DNA of 64,000 bases from NCBI RefSeq assembly GCF_001735805.1, contig NZ_CP017248.1, positions 6,944,001-7,008,000 on the forward strand, given 5' to 3'. The stretch is from Streptomyces fodineus (GTDB lineage Bacteria > Actinomycetota > Actinomycetes > Streptomycetales > Streptomycetaceae). Each line of letters opens with the position of its first letter. Position 1 is the stretch's first letter. A model generated the notes under the pieces. That model saw nothing but the letters and a program-made list of their open reading frames with translations. It was not told where the DNA came from and made no database searches. A program made the translations under genes and the position numbers. Below, one piece after another: positions 14,588-23,420 of the stretch.

Positions 14588-17500
14588 GTGCGCTTCTCGC
14601 TGCTCGGCACCACCCAGGTACTCCGTCCCGACGGTACGGCCGTCCCGGTCGGCGGGGCGCGGCTGCGTGCCCTGCTGGGCGTGCTCGCGCTCCGGGCCGG
14701 GCGGACCGTGCCCGTGGGCGTGCTCGTCGACGAGGTGTGGGGCGCCGACCCGCCCGCAGACGCGGCGGGGGCGCTCCAGGCGCTGGTCGGCCGGCTGCGC
14801 CGGACCCTCGGCGCGAACGCCGTCGCCTCCGCCGAGGGCGGCTACCGGCTCACCGCCGCGCCCGACGACGTCGACCTCACCCGCTTCGAGCGGCTGACCG
14901 GCGACGGCCTCGCCGCCCTCGCCGACGGCGACGCGGCCAAGGCCGCCGCCGTGCTGGACGACGCGCTCGCCCTCTGGCGCGGCCCCGCGCTCGCCGACCT
15001 GCCCGACCACGCGGCCGAGGCGGCCCGCTGGGAGACCCGCCGGCTGGACGCCCTGCGCGCCCGGCACACCGCCGCCCTCGCCCTCGGGCACGCCGAGCGG
15101 TCCCTGCCCGAGCTGACCGCGCTGTGCGACGACCATCCGCTGGACGAGCCGCTGCAGGCGCTGCGGCTGCGCGCCCTGCGCGACGTCGGCCGCCCGGCCC
15201 AGGCGCTGGCCGCCTACGAGGAGGTACGACGGCAGCTCGCGGACCGGCTCGGCTCCGATCCCGGACCCGAACTGCGCGCCCTGCACGCCGAGTTGCTGAC
15301 AGAGGGTCCCCGGGAGCCGGAGAGCCGGGCCCTCGGCAACCTGCCCGCCCGGCTCACCTCCTTCGTCGGCCGGGAAGCCGATATCGAGGCCATCGGCGCC
15401 GATCTCGGCTCCGCCCGCCTGGTCACCCTGCTCGGGCCCGGCGGCGCCGGGAAGACCCGGCTTTCCCAGGAGGCCGCCGAGGCGGTACGGCACACCGTCC
15501 GGGACGGGGTGTGGCTGGCCGAACTGGCGCCCGTGGACGACCCCGACGCCGTACCGCAGGCCGTGCTCACCGCGATCGGCGCCCGTGACACCGTGCTGCA
15601 CAGCGCCGGCGCCGAGAGCATGCGGGCGGTCTCCGACCGTTACGACGACCCCTCGAACGGATCGTGGAACACTGCGCCCGGCGCCGGATGCTGATCGTGC
15701 TGGACAACTGCGAGCATGTGATCGAGGCCGCCGCCCACCTCGCCGAGCGCCTGCTGGCCCGCTGCCCGCGGCTGACCGTGCTGGCCACCAGCCGGGAACC
15801 CCTCGGCGTGCCGGGGGAGCTGGTGCGCCCGGTGGAGCCGCTGCCGGAGCCGGTCGCGCTGCGGCTGCTCGCCGACCGGGGCGCGGCGGCCCGGCCCGGA
15901 TTCCGCATCGAGGACGATCCCGGGGCCTGCGCCGAGATCTGCCGGCGGCTCGACGGACTGCCCCTCGCGATCGAGCTGGCGGCGGCCCGGCTACGGATGC
16001 TGACGCCTCGTCAGATAGCCGACCGGCTCGACGACCGCTTCCGGCTGCTCACCTCCGGCAGCCGTACCGTACTGCCCCGCCAGCAGACCCTCCGCGCGGT
16101 CGTGGACTGGTCCTGGGAGCTGCTGGACGCCGACGAACGGGACGTCCTCGCCCGGCTGTCGGTCTTCGCCGGCGGCTGCGACCTGGCCGCCGCCGAGTCC
16201 GTGTGCGGCCCCGTCGCCCTGGACGCGCTCGGCTCCCTGGTCGACAAGTCCCTGGTGGTCGCCGCCCCTTCGGCCGGCGCGGGCATGCGCTACCGGCTCC
16301 TGGAGACCGTCGCCGAGTACGCCGGCGAACGGCTCGACGAGACCGGGCACCGCACCGAGGCCGAGCGCGCCCATCTGACGTACTACCGCGAACTCGCCCG
16401 CACCACCGATCCGTTGCTGCGCGGCTGCGAACAGCGCGCCGCGATCGACCGGTTCCAGCTGGAGTACGAGAACCTGCGCACCGCGCTGCGGCACGCCGTC
16501 ACCGCCGGGGACGAGCAGGAGGGGCTGTGCCTGGTGCTGTCCCTGGTGGTCTTCTGGCAGATGCGGGACCAGCGCATCGAGACCCGCGCCTGGTGCGAGG
16601 AGGTCATGGCGCTCGGCCCCGACCCCTTCGCCGCACCCGTACGGCAGGCCCTGCCGCTGTGGCAGCGCTGCACCGACGCCCCGCCCCCGTACACCGGCGA
16701 GTTCCTCGCCGAGGCCCGGCGCGGCGTCCACCTCGCCCACCTCGCCTGCATGGACCACGACCTGGAGTCGTGGCAGACGCCCGAGGCGCAGGCCAAGCTG
16801 CGCGCCATCGTGGAGACCTACGAGGCCGGGATGCCACAGACCTGCCGGGTGCCCGGCCTGCTGTGGTTCTTCGCCATCATGATGACCGGCGGCGCCGAGC
16901 AGATGTGGGCCGTCATCGACGCCTGCGTCCAGACCTGCCGCGACAACCCCGGTTTCGAGTGGGACCTGGCCAACACCCTGCAGCTGCGCGCCAACCTCCT
17001 CGCCAACCGCTCGGACTGCGCCGGCGACGCCACCCGGGACGCCGAGGAATCGCTGGAGATCTTCCGGCGCCTCGGGGACACCTGGGGCATCGCCGAGGCG
17101 CTGTCCGCCCGTGGCGAGGCCCATGAACGCCAGGGCGCGGGCCACGAGGCCGCCGACGACTACCGGGAGGCCATCGAACACGCCGAACGCCTCGGCGCCC
17201 GCGGCCAGATGGCCGTCCTCCGCGCCCGCCTGGGCAGCGTGCTCATGGAGACGGGGGACATGGAGCGCGGTGAGCAACTGCTCCGGGACGTCATCGCGAG
17301 CCAGGCCGGCTCCCACAACGAGGCGATGCCCGCCGCCCGGCTCTTCCTCGCCTGCTGGCTGGGCCTGACCGGCCGTACCGCCGAGGCCCGGGAGCAACTG
17401 CGGCTGCTGCGCGAGGAGTTCAAGATCGCGCACTTCGTCGTCTTCGACTCCATGATCCTCACCCAGGAGGCCTGGCTGGACGCCCTCGACGGCCGTGCCG

Positions 17501-17844
17501 AGGACGCCCTGGACCGGACCCGGCGGGCGCTGGAGCTCGCCCAGGACCCGCTGGCCAGGGCCGTCGCCCCGCACCTGGACTCCGTCTGCCTCTATGCCGG
17601 GGCGATGGCCCTCGCCCGCCTCGACGGCGGCAGCCGCGCCGCCGACGCCGCCCGCTGCCTGGGCGCCGCCCACGCCCTGCTGCCGACCGGGCACATCCTC
17701 TCGGGGGTGGAGCGCCGGTGCTACGACATGGCCGAGGACCGGATCCGGGAAACCCTGGGCGAACCCGCCTACCGGGCCGCGTACGCCGAGGGCGGTGGCC
17801 TCTCCCTCGCGGAGGCCACCGCCCTGGTCCACGGCACGGTGTAG
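14588..17844 (+). pseudogene. AfsR/SARP-family regulator with NB-ARC and TPR domains, frameshifted
   Basis: The first frame (to TGA 15694) encodes a winged-helix domain from MRFSLLGTTQVLRPDG, a BTAD domain (about residues 95-240) and the P-loop LLGPGGAGKTR (about 280-290). It then runs ...SDRYDDP and changes to an unrelated tail. The next frame continues with LERIVEHCARRRMLIVLDNCEHV (Walker B region) and about 700 residues of ATPase and TPR-like repeats to 17844. Restoring one C in the CCCC run at 15649-15652 joins the halves into about 1085 residues, the normal size for AfsR-like regulators. Either the gene is inactivated or the base was miscalled. If intact, it would activate secondary-metabolite genes by binding heptameric repeats. 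It converges on the DrrAB genes, which carry such repeats. Confidence 0.85.
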
Positions 17845-17845
17845 G

Positions 17846-18661
17846 TCAGTTCTTCGTGCGGAACTTGTGGATCGCGACGGGTCCCATGACCGCGGTGATC
17901 GCCACCGACCAGGCGACGGTCACCCACAGGTCGTGCGCCACCGGGCCGCCGTTCATCAGACCGCGGGCCGCGTCGGCGAGCGTGGACAGCGGGTTGTAGT
18001 CGGTGAAGGCCTGCAGCCAGCCCGGCATCGACTTGGTCGGGGCGAAGATCGAGGAGCCGAACTGCAGCGGGAACAGCACCAGGAAGCCCACTCCCTGCAC
18101 CGACTGGGCGTTCTTCAGCATCACGCCGAGGGTGAGGAACACCCACATGATGGAGGAGGCGAACAGCGCGGACAGGCCCACGGTCGCGAACAGCCCGGCC
18201 CAGTGGTGGATGTGGAACCCGACCAGGACGGCGACGACCATCAGGATGACCGTGGCGAACAGCATCCGCGCCAGCTCGACGGCGATCTTCGCGAACAGCA
18301 CGGAGCCGCGCCCGATCGGCAGCGACCGGAACCGGTCCATCACCCCGCTGTTGAAGTCCTGGCTGAACCCGGTGCCCACGCCCTGCGACAGCGTCATGCT
18401 CATCATGGCCAGCATGCCGGGGATGACGTACTGGACGTACTGGCCCTGGCCGCCGCCCAGCGCCTGCCCGATCGAGCCGCCGAAGACGTACACGAACAGC
18501 AGCGTGAAGACGATCGGCATGAACAGCGCGTCGAACATCGACTCCGGGTCCTGGCGGATCCAGAGCAGGTTGCGGCGGATGAGCGCGCCGGTGTGCCGCA
18601 GATGCCCGCGCAGCGGGATACGGACGTCGGTGGGGGTGGCGGTGGTGGTGACGGCGCTCAT
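17846..18661 (-). CDS. ABC-2-type permease of a daunorubicin-resistance-type exporter
   Basis: The 271-residue protein has six hydrophobic spans and the ABC-2 signature region FNSGVMDRFRSLPIGRGSVL, with YNPLSTLADAARGLMNG near the C-terminus, as in DrrB. It is the membrane half of an exporter for hydrophobic drugs or metabolites. Its ATG overlaps the stop of the ATPase gene (ATGA), so the pair is translationally coupled. It converges on the frameshifted regulator with only 1 base between the stop codons. Confidence 0.9.
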   Translation of the reverse strand: MSAVTTTATPTDVRIPLRGHLRHTGALIRRNLLWIRQDPESMFDALFMPIVFTLLFVYVFGGSIGQALGGGQGQYVQYVIPGMLAMMSMTLSQGVGTGFSQDFNSGVMDRFRSLPIGRGSVLFAKIAVELARMLFATVILMVVAVLVGFHIHHWAGLFATVGLSALFASSIMWVFLTLGVMLKNAQSVQGVGFLVLFPLQFGSSIFAPTKSMPGWLQAFTDYNPLSTLADAARGLMNGGPVAHDLWVTVAWSVAITAVMGPVAIHKFRTKN

Positions 18662-19683
18662 GCGGCGACCTCCTCGCGGGTGTCGGCGGGCGTGATGTCC
18701 TGCGGGGCACCGGCACGGTGGCCGGTGAGGGACAGGAACACCTCGTCCAGGCTGGGCAGTTCGGTGGTGATGGAGGAGATCGTGATGCCGCGCGCGGTGA
18801 CCGCGCCGACCACGGCGGTCAGCTGCTCGTCGCTGAGGATCGGCACCAGCAGCGTCCCGGACTCGGTGTCCACGGTGGTGGCCGCGAGCCCGGTGATGCC
18901 CAGCTCGTCCAGCGTGGTGGCGAGCGGGCGCAGCTGCAGCGGGTCGACCGGCCGGATCCGGAGGGTACGGCCGCCGACGCGGGCTTTGAGCTCCTCGATC
19001 CCTCCGGTGGCGATGACCTTGCCGCGGTCCACCACGGTCAGTTCGGAGGCGAGTTGCTCGGCCTCCTCCATGTACTGGGTGGTCAGCAGCACGGTCACGC
19101 CGTCGCCGACCATCGCCTGCACCTCGTCCCAGACCTCGTTGCGGGTACGGGGGTCGAGCCCGGTGGTCGGCTCGTCGAGGTAGAGCACGGCCGGTCGTCC
19201 GATCATGGACGCGGCGAGGTCGAGCCGCCGCCGCATGCCGCCGGAGTACGTGCTGGCCGGCCGCCTGGCCGCCTCCGTGAGCGAGAACCGCTCCAGCAGT
19301 TCGTCGGCACGGGCGCGGGCGTCCTTGCGGGACAGGTCCAGCAGCCGGCCGATCATGTACAGGTTCTCCCAGCCGGGCAGCTTCTCGTCCACGGAGGCGT
19401 ACTGCCCGGTGAGCCCTATGACCCGGCGCAACTGCCGCGGCTGCCGTACGACGTCGTAGCCGGCCACGGTGGCCTGGCCGGCGTCCGGGGTGAGCAGGGT
19501 GGACAGGATCCGTACGAGGGTGGTCTTGCCGGCGCCGTTCGGACCGAGCACACCCATCACGGTGCCCTCGCGCACGTCCAGATCGACACCGTCCAGCGCC
19601 TTGGTCTCGCCGTAGTGCTTGACCAGTCCCCGTACCGTCACGGCGTGGCTCGCGCCGACGGGGTTCTCATGGATTCGCGTCAT
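18658..19683 (-). CDS. DrrA-type ABC exporter ATPase
   Basis: The 341-residue ATPase has the Walker A GPNGAGKTT (about 45-53), the Q-loop GLTGQYASVDE typical of DrrA, the signature YSGGMRRRLDLAASM, the Walker B LYLDEPTTGLDPRTR and a C-terminal extension ending in SLDEVFLSLTGHRAG, the DrrA C-terminal motif. It energises the adjacent permease for drug efflux. ATG 19683 is preferred: it follows a CACTGT -10-like box by 7 bases, and an in-frame reading to 19794 adds sequence running through the promoter. Three TCGGTGG heptamers upstream hint at SARP control. Confidence 0.92.
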   Translation of the reverse strand: MTRIHENPVGASHAVTVRGLVKHYGETKALDGVDLDVREGTVMGVLGPNGAGKTTLVRILSTLLTPDAGQATVAGYDVVRQPRQLRRVIGLTGQYASVDEKLPGWENLYMIGRLLDLSRKDARARADELLERFSLTEAARRPASTYSGGMRRRLDLAASMIGRPAVLYLDEPTTGLDPRTRNEVWDEVQAMVGDGVTVLLTTQYMEEAEQLASELTVVDRGKVIATGGIEELKARVGGRTLRIRPVDPLQLRPLATTLDELGITGLAATTVDTESGTLLVPILSDEQLTAVVGAVTARGITISSITTELPSLDEVFLSLTGHRAGAPQDITPADTREEVAA

Positions 19684-19690
19684 GCCGAAG

Positions 19691-19742
19691 ACAGTGCCAG
19701 GGCCCACCGACAAACCACCGACACGTCGCCTACACCCACCGA
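19691..19742 (-). promoter_or_regulatory. SARP-like heptamer repeats and -10 box before the DrrAB genes
   Basis: On the minus strand TCGGTGG occurs three times (plus coordinates 19736-19742, 19715-19721 and 19704-19710), with offsets of 21 and 11 bp. The last two are separated by exactly 4 bp. The final heptamer is 7 bp from CACTGT (19691-19696), and the ATG follows 7 bp later. SARP proteins bind heptamers with 4-bp spacers just upstream of the -10 box. Confidence 0.5.
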
Positions 19743-19835
19743 CAAATCGCAGCGACACCGCAACCATCAATCGAGCAGCCACGACGGCGAGCAACCACCT
19801 CCGCGGGAGCGGCGCCGGTTCAGGCGCAAAAGGCA

Positions 19836-19871
19836 GCAGCCCCGCCGACGGGGGACGATCAGCGGGGCTGC
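19836..19871 (-). terminator. Terminator of panB
   Basis: A 10-bp perfect stem, GCAGCCCCGC / GCGGGGCTGC, has a 16-base loop. On the minus strand it is followed by TTTT (AAAA at 19828-19831). It lies 20 bases past the panB stop. Confidence 0.75.
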
Positions 19872-19890
19872 CGGGGTGGTGCCGCAGTGG

Positions 19891-20757
19891 CTAGTGGACG
19901 GAGTGCTCCTCCAGCGGGAACGTCCCGCCGATCACATCCTCCGCGAACGCCCTGGCCGCGTTGCCCATGACCTCACGCAGGTCGGCGTACTGCTTCACGA
20001 ACTTCGGCACCCGGCCGGAGGTCAGCCCGAGCATGTCCGTCCAGACCAGGACCTGCGCGTCCGTCTCGGACCCGGCGCCGATCCCGACCGTCGGAATGTG
20101 CAGCACCCGCGTCACCTCGGCCGCCAGCTCCGCCGGAACCAGTTCGAGGACGACCGCGAACGCACCCGCGTCCTGGACGGACTTGGCGTCGCGCAGGAGC
20201 TGCTGGGCCGCCTCCTCGCCCCGGCCCTGCACGCGGTAGCCCATCGCGTTCACGGACTGCGGGGTCAGCCCGATGTGGGCCATCACCGGGATGCCGGACT
20301 CGACCAGCAGCCGGATCTGGTCGTGCGAGCGCTCGCCGCCCTCCAGCTTGACCGCGCCGACCCCGGCCTCCTTCACCAGCCGGGTCGCCGAGCGCAGCGC
20401 CTGCACCGGGCCCTCCTGGTAGGAGCCGAAGGGGAGGTCGCCGACGATCAGGGCGCGCTGTGTGCCGCGTACCACGGCCGCCGACAGCATCGTCATCTCG
20501 TCGAGGGTGACGGGCACGGTCGTCTCGTACCCGAGGTGACAGTTGCCCGCCGAGTCGCCGACCAGGATCACCGGGATCCCGGACTCGTCGAAGACGGACG
20601 CGGTCATCGCGTCGTAGGCGGTGAGCATGGGCCACTTCTCGCCCCGCTCCTTGGCGAGGGCGATGTCGCGGACGGTGATACGGCGCGTGCCCTTCCCCCC
20701 GTACAGCGCTTTGCTGCCGTCGGAAGGCTTTGTGCGGGCAGCCGAAAGCTGCGTCAT
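19891..20757 (-). CDS. panB: 3-methyl-2-oxobutanoate hydroxymethyltransferase
   Basis: This is the first committed enzyme of pantothenate (coenzyme A) synthesis. It transfers a hydroxymethyl group from methylene-THF to alpha-ketoisovalerate. The 288-residue TIM-barrel protein has MLTAYDAMTASVFDESGI, the metal-binding region VILVGDSAGNCHLGY, VTLDEM, GVGAVKLEGG, MAHIGLTPQSVNAMGYRVQGR and LVPAELA, all in PanB order. GDSAGNCHLGY departs from the common GDSLGMVxxG but keeps the Asp-Ser pair. The start at ATG 20757 is supported by GAAGGAG 8 bases upstream; an ATG at 20778 is also in frame. No other pan gene lies beside it. Confidence 0.95.
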   Translation of the reverse strand: MTQLSAARTKPSDGSKALYGGKGTRRITVRDIALAKERGEKWPMLTAYDAMTASVFDESGIPVILVGDSAGNCHLGYETTVPVTLDEMTMLSAAVVRGTQRALIVGDLPFGSYQEGPVQALRSATRLVKEAGVGAVKLEGGERSHDQIRLLVESGIPVMAHIGLTPQSVNAMGYRVQGRGEEAAQQLLRDAKSVQDAGAFAVVLELVPAELAAEVTRVLHIPTVGIGAGSETDAQVLVWTDMLGLTSGRVPKFVKQYADLREVMGNAARAFAEDVIGGTFPLEEHSVH

Positions 20758-20925
20758 GGCAACGGCTCCTTCAGTCATCTCGAGGCGCCCTGACGGCGTC
20801 CCCGGATCGCTTCCATGGTGGCACCTCGTGCCAGTCAGGACCAGGGGGACGCCCTGTGATCCCCGTCTGTGGCCGATCCCCGCGCATGGCCGGAAAGAAG
20901 CCGTAAGACCTTGGTAAAGAACTAA

Positions 20926-20962
20926 GATACGAGACCGTTCCGTATCGAAATGGTCGTACGCT
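20926..20962 (+). promoter_or_regulatory. TetR-type operator and promoter of the MFS pump gene
   Basis: A 21-bp near-perfect palindrome with arms GATACG/CGTATC and inner AC-C-GT symmetry covers 20926-20946. It is followed by a TACGCT -10-like box (20957-20962) 7 bases before ATG 20970. The palindrome covers the -44 to -24 region of a leaderless start, where a repressor would block polymerase. The TetR gene downstream of the pump is the obvious candidate binder. Confidence 0.65.
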
Positions 20963-20969
20963 CGAACGC

Positions 20970-22556
20970 ATGACAAGTCCCGTCCCTGCCTCCCGGATAC
21001 CGGAAGCGGTGCACCGGCGCCGCTGGGCGATCCTCGGCGTGCTGATGCTGAGCCTGCTCATCGTGGTGCTCGACAACTCGATCCTGAACGTCGCCATCAA
21101 GACCATCTCGACCCCGGCGCCCGTCGGACTCGGCGCCTCCCAGGGCCAGATCGAGTGGGCGATCAACGCCTACACCCTGGTCTTCGCCGGCCTGCTGTTC
21201 ACCTCCGGCCTCGTCGGCGACCGCCTGGGCCGCAAGAAGGTGCTGCTCGGCGGCATCGCCCTGTTCGGCATCGGCTCCGCCCTCGCCGCCGAGTCCGGCT
21301 CACCGGGCCAGCTGATCGCCTACCGCGCCGTGATGGCCCTCGGTGCCGCCTTCGTCATGCCCGCCACCCTCGCCGTCCTGATGAACGTCTTCGAGCGCGA
21401 GGAGCAGCCGAAGGCCATCGGCATCTGGGCGGGCGGTGTGGGCCTCGCCATCGCCATCGGGCCGATCACCGGCGGCGCGCTCCTCGACCACTTCTGGTGG
21501 GGCTCGGTCTTCTTCATCAACGTGCCGATCGTGATCCTCGCGCTGATCCTGATGATCTGGCTCGTGCCCGACTCCCGCGACCCCAGGCCGGGCCGCCTCG
21601 ACCCGATCGGCGTCGTGCTGTCCGTCGTGGGCCTCGTCCTGCTGGTCTACGGCATCATCAAGGGCGGCGAACTGGCCGACTTCACCGACGCCAAGGTGCT
21701 GGCGACCATCATCGCCGGTCTCGTCGTCCTGGCCGGCTTCGTCGTCTTCGAGAAGCGCAGCGACCACCCCTCGCTCGACGTCTCCTACTTCAAGAACAAG
21801 GTCTTCTCGGCCGCCATGAGCGCCATCGCGCTGGTCTTCTTCGCGCTGATGGGCGTCACGTTCTTCAGCGTGTTCTACACCCAGAGCGTGCGGGGCTACT
21901 CGCCGCTGCAGTCCGGTCTGATGCTGCTGCCGCTGGCCGCCGCGCAGATGATCTTCGCGCCGCGCGCCCGGCTGGTCGTCGAGCGGTTCGGCAACCGGGC
22001 CACCACCACCGCCGGCCTGGTCCTGATCGCCGCCACCCTGGCCGCGTTCGCCACCTTCGAGGCCGACACCCCGATCTGGCTGCTCGAGGTCGTCTTCTTC
22101 CTCATGGGCACCGGCATGGCGCACATCATGACGCCGACCTCGGTCGTCATCATGCAGGCGCTGCCGCGCGAGAAGGCCGGTTCCGCCTCCGCGCTCAGCA
22201 ACACCTTCCGGCAGGTCGGCGGCGCGCTCGGCATCGCCGTCCTCGGCTCGGTGCTCGCCACGACGTACCGCAACGGCATCGAGGGCAAGCTCGGCATGCT
22301 GCCGCCCGCCCTGCGCGGCACGGCCGCCGAGTCCATCGAGGCCACCCTCGGCGTCGCCGGCCGGCTCGGCCCGCGGGGCAAGGCCCTGGTCACGCCCGCC
22401 AACGACGCGTTCCTGCACGCCATGCACGTCACCGCCCTGTGCGGGGTGGGCGTCGCGCTGCTCGGCGCCGTGGTGACGGCCCTGTTCCTGCCGGGCAGGA
22501 CGCCGGCCGACCAAGCGGGCGAGAAAGAAGGGGAGTTGGTAGCAGTCGGCGACTGA
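20970..22556 (+). CDS. DHA2-type MFS drug exporter (EmrB/QacA family)
   Basis: The 528-residue protein has 14 predicted spans, the size of the DHA2 group. It carries motif A GLVGDRLGRKKVLL, the DHA2 motif D1 LLIVVLDNSILNVAIKTI and the antiporter motif C region AIAIGPITGGALLD. It would exchange protons for hydrophobic drugs across the membrane. It is followed 76 bases later by a TetR gene in the same direction. The palindrome over its promoter suggests substrate-induced efflux controlled by that repressor. The actual drug is not predictable. Confidence 0.92.
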   Translation: MTSPVPASRIPEAVHRRRWAILGVLMLSLLIVVLDNSILNVAIKTISTPAPVGLGASQGQIEWAINAYTLVFAGLLFTSGLVGDRLGRKKVLLGGIALFGIGSALAAESGSPGQLIAYRAVMALGAAFVMPATLAVLMNVFEREEQPKAIGIWAGGVGLAIAIGPITGGALLDHFWWGSVFFINVPIVILALILMIWLVPDSRDPRPGRLDPIGVVLSVVGLVLLVYGIIKGGELADFTDAKVLATIIAGLVVLAGFVVFEKRSDHPSLDVSYFKNKVFSAAMSAIALVFFALMGVTFFSVFYTQSVRGYSPLQSGLMLLPLAAAQMIFAPRARLVVERFGNRATTTAGLVLIAATLAAFATFEADTPIWLLEVVFFLMGTGMAHIMTPTSVVIMQALPREKAGSASALSNTFRQVGGALGIAVLGSVLATTYRNGIEGKLGMLPPALRGTAAESIEATLGVAGRLGPRGKALVTPANDAFLHAMHVTALCGVGVALLGAVVTALFLPGRTPADQAGEKEGELVAVGD

Positions 22557-22587
22557 CGCGACCTGCGCTCCACGGGGGAAGGAGGCG

Positions 22588-22609
22588 GCTGCGGGACGAT
22601 TCCCGCAGC
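22588..22609 (+). terminator. Hairpin between the MFS pump and TetR genes
   Basis: A 9-bp perfect stem, GCTGCGGGA / TCCCGCAGC, has a CGAT loop in the 76-bp gap. There is no T-run, so it may attenuate rather than end transcription. Confidence 0.5.
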
Positions 22610-22632
22610 ACAGTGAGAGGACGGGAAACGAA

Positions 22633-23262
22633 GTGAGCCTTGCCGAGAGCCGGCCGCGACCGGACGGGCCCGTGCGGGGACGCCCCCGCAGCGAGGCCGT
22701 GGAACGGGCCATTGTGGAAGGCGTGATGAAGCTCCTGGAGGAGGGCGTACCGCTCGCCGAACTCTCCATCGAGCGCGTCGCGCGCACGGCCGGGGTCGGC
22801 AAGGCCACCATCTACCGCCGCTGGAGCGGGAAGGAGGAGCTGTTCGTCGACGTCGTACGCGCCGCCGAACCCGCCGACCCCGAACTCCCCGGCACCTCCC
22901 TGCGCGACGACCTCGTCGTGCTGCTGGAGCACCTGCGTCAACGCGGCCTCGCCAGCCGGTCGTCGGCGCTCCTGCACAGCGTGTACGCGCAGATGAAGTC
23001 CAGCCCCAGGATCTGGATGGAGTACCACGCCGCCGTCGTCGCGCCCCGCCGCGCCCTCGCCATGGAGGTGCTGCGCCGGGCGCGCGAGAGAGGCGAAGTG
23101 CGGCCGGACGTGGACCTGGACCTGGCCATGGACATGTTCGTCGGCCCCATGCTCGTGCGCACCCTCATGCGCCCCGACGCCGACCTGCCCGAGGACCTGG
23201 CGGAACAGATCGTCGACACGGCCCTGGCAGGACTACGGCCCGTCAGCTCGACAGCCTCGTAG
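22633..23262 (+). CDS. TetR-family repressor, probable regulator of the preceding MFS pump
   Basis: The 209-residue protein has the N-terminal DNA-binding domain with SIERVARTAGVGKATIYRRW (about residues 45-64) and a TetR_C-type ligand domain (LRQRGLASRSSALLHSVYAQ). The GTG start has GAGAGGACGGGAAAC upstream, a moderate ribosome site. Its position behind an efflux gene with a 21-bp palindrome over the promoter is the classic arrangement of a pump with its drug-sensing repressor. The regulatory link is inferred, not shown. Confidence 0.88.
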   Translation: MSLAESRPRPDGPVRGRPRSEAVERAIVEGVMKLLEEGVPLAELSIERVARTAGVGKATIYRRWSGKEELFVDVVRAAEPADPELPGTSLRDDLVVLLEHLRQRGLASRSSALLHSVYAQMKSSPRIWMEYHAAVVAPRRALAMEVLRRARERGEVRPDVDLDLAMDMFVGPMLVRTLMRPDADLPEDLAEQIVDTALAGLRPVSSTAS

Positions 23263-23420
23263 CATCAATGTGCGCGTTTCGTCACAGACCCCGTGCGCCC
23301 GGGGGTGAACGGAACTCCCCGCCCCGCCTCGTTCGTCCTCGTCTTCCGTACGGCCGTCACGGGACGGCGGGAACGGAGCCGATCATCCCCTAGGGTCGGA
23401 AGAGGCACGGGGGAACGACG

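Noticed and set aside
15649..15652. Programmed ribosomal frameshift in the AfsR-like gene
   Set aside because: Restoring the frame needs reading CTC after CCC within a short C-run, but no stimulatory structure or slippery heptamer is evident and the family is not known to use one. A base loss or sequencing error is simpler.
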